A DNA stretch of 64,000 nucleotides from Phylloscopus collybita (taxonomy: Eukaryota > Chordata > Aves > Passeriformes > Phylloscopidae): positions 4,572,001 through 4,636,000 of the forward strand of contig JAJNNQ010000024.1 of the NCBI GenBank assembly GCA_027886175.1, in the 5' to 3' direction. The first letter of the stretch is position 1; each line of letters begins with the position of its first letter. The translations under genes were made by a program, and so were the position numbers. Shown here one piece after another: positions 31,601 to 39,000 of the stretch. The notes beneath the pieces are model-generated. The model was not told the origin of the DNA. It made no database searches and was given only the letters and a program-made list of their open reading frames with translations.

Positions 31601-34600
31601 AGGATGGGGAAATATCACACCATTCATCCAGGCCTCCCATTGGGGCATCCTTGTCATATATTTGTAAGGTCTATAAATCGTATAGTCAATCTATCCTGTA
31701 TGTCCATTGCAGTGCATTCCACCTTGGCAAAGTGGTGCACCAACAAGGATCCTTATTAAAATCCTGATGTAAATACCTCTTGTCCCTTAACTGTGTCTGA
31801 TTCTCAATTACCTAAGGACAGAAAAAAAAAAGCATCAAGAGAAGCAAAGCAAAAAAAAAAAACAAACCAGATTATATTTCAGTGGCCTCTTAATTATGCA
31901 GCTTTCAGCAGCACACCATGGCCTAGGGATCTGAATACAGCCATAGATTCTGCACATTCATGGTATGGCAGATGTCAGGCTGTATCTGAGAGGAAAAGCC
32001 CACACAGAATCCCAGAACCATTTCAATTGGAAAAGACCTTTAAGATCATTGAGTCCAACCATTAACCCAGCCCTGCTGAGTTCACCACTAAATCACGTCC
32101 CTAAGGACCACATCTACACATCTTTTAAACACCTCTAGGAATGGTGGGTGAATCAGTCCCTTCCATGGACAGCCTGTTCCAAGACTTGACAGTCCTTTTG
32201 GTGAAGAAATTTTTGTGAAACCATTAGAAGACAGATGCACCTAAGGGCACAAAATCTCTCTTTACCTATCTGTGGTAGTAGTAACAAAGAGAACTCTGGT
32301 ATTGGTGTGGATCTGGGCAATGATAAAAATGTATTGGTCTCACTGACACACATGCTCAAGAAAATACTGCTTTCACTCACAGCTCTGCTTTCCACAGCTC
32401 TACTTCAGGCAAGGGTTTGCATTATGTAAATTAAATGGCAATCTATAATACATAGATTCTATACATTCCAAAAGAGGCCATAAAAAGCACTTGAAGTGTT
32501 TCAGATCACATAGGGAATTCACTCTTGTTGGTACTTCTATTTTAAATTAATGGGAGCACTAACTTTCTGGCTGAAAGAGAGTGAGGAATACTGTTTTGAC
32601 ACTTCCCCACCCAACACTATTGCATGGACCTTGGTATTTGCCAAGAGATCTCAAAGAGCAGTTAGTCACTGCCTACAAAACCAAATTCAGAATTAATTAA
32701 CAATGGACAAAGACATGTCAGGCTTTTAAAGACAAATTTAGCTGCTCCTACCTAGCCTTAAAAACCATTAGTGAATGAGAAGTCAAAGGTCTGCTCAAGG
32801 GTACTTAGATAATTTTTGGTTAAAGCATTTAATCACTTAATGCCATCAGTGTAGCTCCATAAACCAATGGCATGAGTGGGATTGATGTGGTTCGTGTCCC
32901 ATCTGGTTGTCTTTAACTTACCAGGCTATCAAAAGTTTATGCTGGTTCAAGGAGGAATCAGACAAGTTCATGGAAAAGAAATCCACTGAAGATCACTAAA
33001 TCTGCAGAATTTACATGCAACACAGGATGCTGCTGGAGGAAATCTGGTGACTTGGTACAGCTATGAATATTAGGGGAAAATATCTTATTTGCCCTGTCCT
33101 TATTCACCCAAGGTTGTGCTTACAGGCCTTTGTTATAAACTCAGTATAGTACAGGGATCCCTGGAAAGATCCTGCTTGGCTGTTCTTCTGTTTTAGAGCT
33201 CTGCTCATGATACGGTAAAAGTTCTTGTAGGAAACTAGAGAAAGGGTTTTTTCCCCTACCATCCTTTCATATTCAGAATGAAAGTAGGTAAATTTATAAG
33301 AATATTATTAAGGTGCCTTTTATGAAAAGAATACCCTGGCTGTCATGGCTGTTAATTTCTTCCCAGTGTTGTGTCCCCAAGATACTCTGGCTACTACTAA
33401 ATCAAAGGTATCCAAAAGGTAGAACTTACAGAAAGCTTATTCCAAGGGGAGTCTGTGGGGTAATCCAGCAGTGTGACCTCTGAAATGTTTTAATACTTCC
33501 ATCAAGCCTTGAAGCCCAGATAAATGCAATAATCAAAATTGCATAGTTCTCTCTCATACACATGAAAATGCATTTCTAATTGTTCACTAACATCAGCAAT
33601 ATGTACTGTCAAAAAAACCCTAATATTTTGACAATCAAATGTTTTTTTTCTTTGCTGTAGGAAATGGACCACGAGAATAATCGCTTTCTCATGTACTTTT
33701 GGTTAATGCTTTGAAATCTTCTTTACAGGAGAATGCAGACAAACAGCTTTGGAGGGAGAATTGGGTTACTCTATTAAAACAGTGGAACTTGTAGGTTAAG
33801 TAACATTTTCACATGGGATTCTTTTTAAAAGGCCACCCATTTAACCAAGGCCATCTGTCATCTGTGTCCCTAAGAACCCTAGTGCTGGCTGAAAGACTGT
33901 TCCCCAGAAAAAGATGCTGGTGGAAAGTCAGACCCTGATGCAATGTACTGGAGGATAACGCAGCCTTTAGAACAAAAGCAGAGAATGAAACAAAGAGAAA
34001 TTAAACACATCTGGATCCTTTGCAGAGAAAAGCTGATTTGCTGCTGTTAAGCTTTGGGATCCTCTGCGGCTCAGATTTTGCAGTCTTCTTCCCAGTTCAA
34101 AATCACCAGGACCTTGGAAATGAGGATGTGGGATGCCAAAGCCTGCCTTGTGTAAAGAAAACTGCCGCACCAGGCAGCAGCAGATGAATTCCTCCTTGTT
34201 CCTATTCTTCCTTTCTGATAACACACTTGTGCCTGTCTCACAGGACTGTCACATGGATCCATTTGCATGTGCCAGTAAAGATCTGTGACAACGGAGAGGA
34301 CACTGTGCTAACACTGGCATTGCAAGAGGATGTTCATCAGGATGCCACAAAATTTCCTGTCTCCTACCACCAGGTTTCCCTCCTGCCTTGTGATTTATTT
34401 TTAATGTCAACGAGGAAGCAACTGCTCTCAGCTAAGGCAGAATAGGATAAATGCAAACAACAGCAGCAGATGCTCCCCTCTTACAACAGACAAAAGTGGA
34501 CCAGCTGAGCTGAAAATAGACCTTCCTTGCCATTACCACTAACAAGGTGGTTTATTTTGTTTCCATTTGATTCTTAACTGTTTCTCGAGACTGGCAAAGC

Positions 34601-36019
34601 ACCAGATGGAATCTTATGTTGATACTGGGGCTAGTTCTGATTACTGCCCTCTGTTATTACAAATAATTGTGCACCAGCACTCAGGCTGTTTGAAACAGCC
34701 TGCTGAAGAGCCATTCTTTCCATGAGCTTTTGGCCTGCACCAAACTTGGACCCATAACTTTGAACAGAAACCCAGAAGTCCTGGGGGACACAGCACCTTC
34801 GGGCACCTCTGCTGTGTCACCTGCTACCTTGCATTGCTAAACAGGATTTTATCCAGACATGGAAGGTTCCAGAGATATTTCACTGCTGGATGATTGCATG
34901 AGAAGTGACACAGGAGGTTAACAGCTGTACACCTGCTGTAAAGCACGCAACATGAGGGGGGAAAAAAACCGGCTTAAACACATCAGAGGAGTCCAGTTAT
35001 GTCACTTTTCTTCAAAATGCCATATTGTACAAATAAACTAGGAGCTCCCCTGCTCATTTAAGTAGGAGGTCAAGCACATTTTAAAATCTAACAGTTGGAT
35101 TACTTCTCCTTCCTTCAATGGAGCTAGTTATTCCCAAGAAAGAGGAATTTTCCTTGGATTATCCCTGGCAGCCATTGGTCTGTTCACACGGTATTAGATT
35201 AATCTGGATACAGGTTGAGAGACCTCACATGGCAGATGTGAGCTGCCTTCCTGGGGGAAAGCACTGACACTTTTCCCAGAAATTTACAGGTAAAACCTCT
35301 CTATCATTATTCATTTTCAACCAGCTACTCGACTGAAAGGCCAAGAAGAGAGGCAATCTTCAATGTCTAAAAGCATGAAATATAGTCCAGAAAGGGAACA
35401 CACCCTGTCATCACTATAAGTAAGGTGTCATTCACCTCATTTAGTGCCATAAAAAAGTCTTCTGTAACTTTATAGTGTATCTACTCTGCTGTTCAGGTAA
35501 TGGAAGTCACTTTGCAACGTTGGCATAGGACTTTGGAAGGCATTTCTGCTTCTTGTGGTGGGAGTTAGAGGGGAACAACACTTGGAACATCACAGCAGTA
35601 GCCTGGTAGCCTTGTATCACACCAGGTGAAAGAGCTGTGTGTGGGTGTGGGTGGGTACATAACTGCATATTCATATCAGACATTCGTGAAATCACAATGT
35701 GAAAGGTCTGGTTATGAAAAACTAATTAATACTTCACCATTTCTGTTCTGGGAACATCCTATCAATACTTATGCATACTAAAAACCCAGAAACTGGAAAA
35801 ACAGGACAGTGAGCCAAAAGGGTGTGTTGAAAGGTGGCTGACAGCATGAGGTTTACCAGATGAACAGAGACAGATAAAGCCTACTTCTTACCTGTTATGT
35901 TTTCTTGAGAATGACATTTGTTGCCGACGATGAAGACGGTGATGCTGGCTGTGAGAACTGTGTAGCACTGCTGTTGGCCATAGGCAGCTGAGGAACAGAA
36001 GTTTCATGACCAGGACCAT
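7474..36019 (-). CDS. GABRR3: GABA-A receptor subunit rho-3, complete coding sequence in nine exons
   Basis: This is a Cys-loop ligand-gated chloride channel subunit that forms homo- or heteropentameric GABA receptors (the former GABA-C type), best known from retina. Coding exons on the minus strand are 36019-35892, 27022-26910, 18784-18717, 17376-17153, 14669-14587, 14129-13989, 11211-11059, 8916-8720 and 7776-7474. All introns are GT-AG, phases match throughout, and the total is 469 codons plus stop, close to the family's usual length (human about 467). Visible parts are: signal peptide 1 to ~20; extracellular domain with Cys185 and Cys199 spaced as a Cys-loop; binding-loop aromatics in SYAYNEDD and YSSTGWY; M1 ~268-290; M2 ~298-320 with PARVSLGITTVLTMST; M3 ~331-353; a short basic M3-M4 loop; and M4 ~448-469. 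No disabling change is seen. The 5' UTR exon(s) and promoter were not located. Confidence 0.97.
7777..8719 (-). other. GABRR3: GABRR3 intron 8
   Basis: This 943-bp intron has GT-AG ends. Short A-runs lie near 8491-8500 and 8591-8600. Nothing else was recognised. Confidence 0.8.
8720..8916 (-). CDS. GABRR3: GABRR3 exon 8: M2, M2-M3 linker and M3
   Basis: This 197-bp exon encodes ITTVLTMSTIMTGVSASMPQ (pore helix and linker), SYIKAVDVYLWISFLFVF, and EYAAVNYLTTIEERKQLKKR. The 6' threonine of M2 (GITTVL) is kept. The acceptor is GGCAG|GT and the donor GCAAG|GTACAA, in phase 0. Confidence 0.97.
8917..11058 (-). other. GABRR3: GABRR3 intron 7
   Basis: This 2,142-bp intron has GT-AG ends. No repeat or embedded gene was recognised. 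Confidence 0.8.
11059..11211 (-). CDS. GABRR3: GABRR3 exon 7: M1 and start of M2
   Basis: This 153-bp exon encodes WYNRLFINFALRRHIFFFVL, the M1 helix, the WVSFWIDRRAVPAR turn and the beginning of M2 (VSLG). The acceptor CCCAATAG|GT follows a T25 tract on the minus strand (plus-strand A25 at 11220-11244). The donor is TTAG|GTAAAT. Confidence 0.97.
11212..13988 (-). other. GABRR3: GABRR3 intron 6 with low-complexity tracts
   Basis: This 2,777-bp intron includes the acceptor A25/T25 tract at 11220-11244. G/T-only stretches lie at about 11597-11650 and 11965-12020, and an A-rich, (CA)/(AAT)-containing stretch at about 12234-12310. No coding feature was recognised. Confidence 0.75.
13989..14129 (-). 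CDS. GABRR3: GABRR3 exon 6: ligand-binding loops B and C
   Basis: This 141-bp exon encodes AYNEDDLMLYWKHGNKSL, HISLSQFFIEEFS and LAFYSSTG. The tyrosines of SYAY (across the exon 5/6 junction) and FYSSTGWY (across the 6/7 junction) are the aromatic cage residues known for rho receptors. The acceptor is CTCACAG|AT and the donor ACTG|GTAGAG. Confidence 0.96.
14130..14586 (-). other. GABRR3: GABRR3 intron 5
   Basis: This 457-bp intron has GT-AG ends and a T-run at 14309-14321 (plus strand). Nothing else was recognised. Confidence 0.8.
14587..14669 (-). CDS. GABRR3: GABRR3 exon 5: Cys-loop
   Basis: This 83-bp exon, the usual length in the family, encodes ITVSAMCFMDFSRFPLDTQN followed by CSLELES. 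The two cysteines (residues 185 and 199) have 13 residues between them, the defining Cys-loop spacing. The acceptor is CTGCAG|AA and the donor AGCT|GTAAGT. Confidence 0.96.
16601..16640. repeat. (AAT)n microsatellite
   Basis: About 13 uninterrupted ATA/AAT units directly precede the left copy of the 286-bp duplication. It is likely to vary in length between individuals. Confidence 0.95.
16652..16937 (+). repeat. 286-bp duplicated segment, left copy
   Basis: This is nearly identical to 17950-18235 at a constant offset of 1,298 bp, with about five mismatches and no indels seen. For example TAGAAC here reads TAGGAC there, and TTTCCC reads TTCTCC. Both copies are in the same orientation and lie on either side of GABRR3 exon 4. 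The segment is intronic and non-coding. Its internal GATTTTATG motifs repeat near the right end. I cannot name it as a transposon family. Confidence 0.93.
17153..17376 (-). CDS. GABRR3: GABRR3 exon 4: core of the ligand-binding domain
   Basis: This 224-bp exon encodes the segment from DFTMTLYLRHYWKDERL to YPDGNVLFSLR, including WVPDVFFVHSKRSFIHD (loop A region). The acceptor is CCAAG|GAC with a purine-rich last stretch, so its pyrimidine tract is weak near the border. The donor is TGAG|GTGAGG. The length is not a multiple of three, so skipping it would shift the frame. Near-identical 286-bp direct repeats flank it on both sides. Confidence 0.95.
17377..18716 (-). other. GABRR3: GABRR3 intron 3
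   Basis: This 1,340-bp intron includes the right copy of the 286-bp duplication (17950-18235). Nothing else was recognised. Confidence 0.75.
17950..18235 (+). repeat. 286-bp duplicated segment, right copy
   Basis: This is the partner of 16652-16937, same orientation, roughly 98 percent identical by eye. It is preceded by AT-rich sequence but not by the AAT microsatellite that precedes the left copy. Confidence 0.93.
18717..18784 (-). CDS. GABRR3: GABRR3 exon 3
   Basis: This 68-bp exon encodes SPIPVGIDVQVESIDSISEVDM, the first beta-strands of the ligand-binding domain. The acceptor is CATGCAG|GG and the donor ATG|GTGAGT. It enters in phase 1 and leaves in phase 0. The 68-bp length is conserved among GABA-A subunit genes. 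Confidence 0.95.
18785..26909 (-). other. GABRR3: GABRR3 intron 2
   Basis: This 8,125-bp intron contains homopolymer A-runs at 23481-23505 and 23862-23875 and the paired hairpins at 23566-23628. I recognise no retroelement or gene in it. Confidence 0.75.
23566..23628. repeat. Two adjacent perfect inverted repeats (hairpins)
   Basis: Hairpin A has arms TGCATTCA (23566-23573) and TGAATGCA (23580-23587) around a 6-base loop. Hairpin B has arms TCAGGTCTGAGGGC (23592-23605) and GCCCTCAGACCTGA (23615-23628), a perfect 14-bp stem around a 9-base loop. The stems are read directly; any function is unknown. Confidence 0.9.
26910..27022 (-). CDS. GABRR3: GABRR3 exon 2: N-terminal extracellular leader
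   Basis: This 113-bp exon encodes KREIKMRKLDSTKVRP and QLLHIEEHDFALRPGFGG. The FGG...PVGIDV junction with exon 3 is typical of rho subunits. The acceptor is ACATAG|C, preceded by a T21 tract (plus-strand A21 at 27031-27051). The donor is GGAG|GTAAGC. Phases are 2 in and 1 out. Confidence 0.93.
27525..27775 (+). mobile_element. CR1 LINE 3' fragment, plus orientation
   Basis: CR1 sense-strand phrases are present: GGTATCAGGAAGAAATTCTT, CAGGTTGCCCAGAGAAGCTG, CCCCATCCCTGGGAGTGTTC, AAGGCCAGGTTGGATGAGAT and GTGTCCCTGCCCACGGCAGG. The 3' end is decayed, with no clear ATTCTATGA repeats. It lies about 400 bp before the ERV remnant. Confidence 0.9.
28180..30234 (+). pseudogene. ERV pol remnant (RT tail, RNase H, integrase)
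   Basis: Recognisable blocks are: an RT connection-like piece with KAREAFQILQTL near 28340; RNase H C-terminus from ~28784 (AIWKERGLLTAQGNELKHAE, EVAIIHCRDHQKWKRA, GNHFADEAARG); an integrase zinc-finger remnant near 29270-29330; an integrase core with YILVLVDTFSGWPEAY near 29445; an SSDKRPHF block in another frame; and a C-terminal domain with PGDWV near 30030. Breaks include a TAA near 29113, several stops in the zinc-finger region, a frameshift near 29495-29510 and TGA at 30046-30048. The core's first catalytic Asp position reads QINF and the glutamate position reads KAGHTN. The frame closes with TAA at 30232-30234. It is non-functional. Confidence 0.85.
30241..31288 (+). pseudogene. ERV env remnant
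   Basis: The surface-subunit part (30241-30615) carries a CWIC motif, the CWxC isomerisation motif of gamma-type envelopes, and potential N-glycosylation sites (NTT, NAT). It ends at a stop. The transmembrane part (about 30880-31288) has GVCAIGNTTCS, which resembles the CX6CC motif but with Ser at the last position. A hydrophobic membrane span (TIVVIICVIACGLAGC) and a very short tail follow. The two parts are in different frames with stops between them. It is a broken gene with no start to connect them. Confidence 0.8.
31326..31341 (+). other. ERV polypurine tract
   Basis: The purine-only run AAAAGGAAAAAAAAAA sits immediately before the TG that opens the presumed LTR. This is the position where a plus-strand primer tract is expected. 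Confidence 0.6.
31342..31820 (+). repeat. ERV 3' LTR
   Basis: It starts TGATGCC directly after the polypurine tract and can be ended at CA (31819-31820), about 479 bp. Inside are a TATA-like TATAAAT near 31670 and ATTAAA near 31756, in a sensible U3-R order. No matching 5' LTR was found in the window, so paired-LTR dating is impossible. The 3' limit is approximate. Confidence 0.55.
32002..32225 (-). mobile_element. CR1-like LINE 3' fragment, minus orientation
   Basis: The plus strand reads as the reverse complement of an avian CR1 3' region: AGATCATTGAGTCCAACCAT, CACATCTACACATCTTTTAA, GACAGCCTGTTCCAAGACTT and TTTTGGTGAAGAAATTTTTG. It lies about 180 bp beyond the ERV LTR. Confidence 0.8.
35892..36019 (-). 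CDS. GABRR3: GABRR3 exon 1: start codon and signal peptide
   Basis: The ATG at 36019-36017 has G at -3 and G at +4, a good Kozak context. It opens MVLVMKLLFLSCLWPTAV, a basic n-region and hydrophobic h-region typical of a signal peptide, then a His/Arg/Ser-rich segment (QHHRLHRRQQ). The exon ends AACAG|GTAAGA at 35892 in phase 2, which exactly fits exon 2's first base. Reading on into the intron meets TAA at once, so the open frame is only about 43 codons. The other two frames of this exon are a stop-interrupted one and one whose phase does not fit exon 2. Confidence 0.85.
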
Positions 36020-39000
36020 CTCTTCCAAAAGAGAAATGCACCTGATCACCCAATCCACCTTGCTGACTTCTTACTTTTAGTGGTTTTACTGCTTAGAAAC
36101 AGCATAGCAGACAAAAGATGCACATGAAGCAAGGCATGCCTGAAGAGAGAAGACAGGGGCATCCCAGTTCTGATGTCCTCGCCGATTTCCCCTCCTATTT
36201 TGGCAAATCGTAAAAATTCCCTCAGCTCTACATCCCTGCAGCATCTGCTGTCCAAGCAGAAGCACCTTGTTTTCAGCACTGTGGTAGGTAGGGCAGTTTG
36301 CTTGGCCAGGCTGCTTTCCTCTGATCCATTGCTGCCTCTCTTTCAGCAAAGGCGCGTTTTTAAATTCTCCATCACCCGCTCAGTAACCTCTTCAACATAG
36401 CCTGTGCAGGCAAAGTGATGTCAAACATTTAATCCCCCTTAAATCCCACACAAAACCATACAAAAATCTGCTTTAATGACAAAGGTCTCTAAATTAATCT
36501 TGCTTTCTATATATGTGTGTATCTGCTCAAAATCATCTTCTGCACAGATCAAGCTCTTTTGTTAACTGGCTACGTTGCCCTGTCTTCCCAGCCATTAACA
36601 TCAATTCTGGCTCCGTCAGCTGCCAGCATTCTGTCAGTACACACACGCTTCCTTCTGAACAGAACAGCATCACAGTACAAGCCCAAACTAAAAATGAACT
36701 CCTGTTTTGATATCCCCCAATACCAGAAAGCACAATTCCCTCCCCTCCTTTTTCTTCTTTTCACTAAGCTCTGCAGCTATTTAATTCACCCTAAATTTAC
36801 AAGGTATGTGCATGTCCAAGATCCAGTATCCTTCCACCAACCCTAATTTTATCTTTATTTCATTTTAGCCTGCCCTACCTGCTCAACAGAAGGTTGAATT
36901 GCAAAACATTTTATTAACAAAATGTTGCTTAAGCAATAACTTGCACACGGCAGCTAGAAATGATGGCAAGATTTTCTTAGGAGCTTAAAATTGGACAATA
37001 TTGGGGACATATCTTCTTAGCTGACACTGTCAAATTTATCCTTTTCAAGCCATCAGCAAGTTCAGTTGTTATTAAAAGTGATAGCATACATTTATTTTCC
37101 TTTATCTAAAAACCAGAGATTTGAGACTAAACGTTTGGGAAATGGAAATACCCCATCCCTACCTAACAGCTGGAGGAGTAATTTGGGTCTCCTAGCAGGA
37201 GACTCCTAAGTAAGACAAACCCAGGAATAAAACCAAGCCCAACACTGCATCTGCTGAGACTGTGAGCACCACACTCCCCGGGACAATAATCCTGTCATGT
37301 GGGCATCTGCCTCCTCAGCAACTCCCTGAGATTTCCAACTAACTTCACCTGGGCCAAGAAATAATCCTCAGGTGCAGGTGATTTCCAGGTGGAGGTTACC
37401 AATGGACAGCTAATTCCCACTGTTAGATTGAATGGGGTGGCCTAAGATCAAAGGCTCTCAACCCTACTGTCCACCTCATTCAGCTGTTTAACAGTTCAGT
37501 CCTTCCCTGTTCAGCAAACTTTGGGAAGAGCATTTGCTGCCGGGCCCAGGGACAGTCAGAGAATGCTTCTGGTGAATTCCCAGGGTGGAGTTTCCAGACA
37601 TAATAAACACAAGCTGCAATTAATAAAATCTGTAACAGGTTCCATCATTAATTTGCACTATCACATGGGTGGGAAAAGGAAAATAACACAATAACTCTAA
37701 TGAGAATTTATTCCAGGTGGAGATGAGGACGAGTTTCTGAGCCAGTCTGGTTAAGTTCCCTAGTGTCTCCCAGCCTACATATATCAAAGTATTAGCCCAC
37801 TGATTAAACTGCATGTAAGAAAACAATCCAAGAGCCTTTGGATCCTCTTCTTTCCCCACCCAAGCACCGGCCCAAGAGTAGCAGCAAATGAAATAAAAAT
37901 CAAACTACGCTGCAGGCTGTGTGATAAATATGTTAGCACATTTCTGCATGTCTGGCTATTTGCACATCCATCAGAGTTAACTCATTTCCAACCATTTTCC
38001 TCAGCTACAAAACAATAACATTTATATCCTGTCTTCCCTGCTAATTCTAGTTCTCATTGTTTCCAGATACTGTGGAGAAAGCTGTGTTTTGGATGTCAAT
38101 GTAATCCTCAGCTGAACCCACTGGCTGTTATCCCCACTAAGCAGGAGACATGGAATGGGGAGAGAGAGGATGTTCTGGGTGCTGAGGTTTATCCACCAAG
38201 AGCTCTGTAGGGGACCTGTGGTTACATCATGTCATGCTAACGTGATGATTTTGTGTGCTGACCTCACGGAACTCAAAGGAGTCCATTAAAAATAAATAAG
38301 TAAAAATTACTTTGTGGATTTATTTTCCAGAAGTGCTGCTCCAGAGCTCTGGCTTTGCAGAATGACTGGCCAAGCTGCACAGGGATGTCCCTCCCTCCAG
38401 GAGAGGGGAGTCTTTAACAGAGACACAGGAAATTAGAGGCTGTTTCCATTGAGCTATCAGCACCCTGCTGCTTTATTACTCCTGGCTGTAGCAGCAACTT
38501 CACCACTAAGCTGTGCTGCTGAAAAGGCTGCTCCGTGGAGGATTTCCAAAACACGCTGAATGCTCCTTTGACCATCCCTGCTAAAATCAGCTTCAGTCAA
38601 ACAAACAAAATAATAATTTAAAAAATAATAAAAGAAAAGAAAGGCCTGCATGCATTGTCATATTCCACCACCTGCACCCATTTAGTGCCATAAATATACC
38701 TTGGGAGGCCTTGCCTAAGCACACTGAAAATCTAAGCACTACCCCTCTGTCCTATGGCATATTTCCAGAAACAGTCTTGCCCCTGCACAGGGAGGGGTGC
38801 CCTCTCCTGCAGAGGGGAATCAAAAACACTTCCACTGATGGGTGTGAATATCAGTGAGGGCAAACCCACAGCAACAGGGGTTTCTTCATGCTAGACCTGT
38901 TTTCATTTCCTCTGGGGAAGGGAGCATTACACAGAGCAGATTATAATATCACTATAAATTACCATTAAGAAAACAGGTTAATCTCCTAAGCATTTGTCAG

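Larger units (their letters stand above)
28180..31820 (+). mobile_element. Degenerate class I (gammaretrovirus-like) ERV, 5'-truncated
   Basis: In order on the plus strand are: decayed reverse-transcriptase tail, RNase H C-terminal part, integrase, env surface and transmembrane parts, polypurine tract and a 3' LTR. No gag, primer-binding site or 5' LTR was recognised, so the left boundary is uncertain. It lies antisense to GABRR3 within intron 1, the orientation usually tolerated in introns. Stops and frameshifts throughout mean no intact retroviral protein is encoded. The assignment rests on recognisable motifs rather than a database search. Confidence 0.85.
27023..35891 (-). other. GABRR3: GABRR3 intron 1, carrying an antisense ERV and CR1 copies
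   Basis: This 8,869-bp intron has GT-AG ends. It contains CR1 at about 27525-27775, an ERV remnant on the opposite strand at about 28180-31820, and CR1 at 32002-32225. In 32226-35891 I recognise nothing. Confidence 0.75.
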
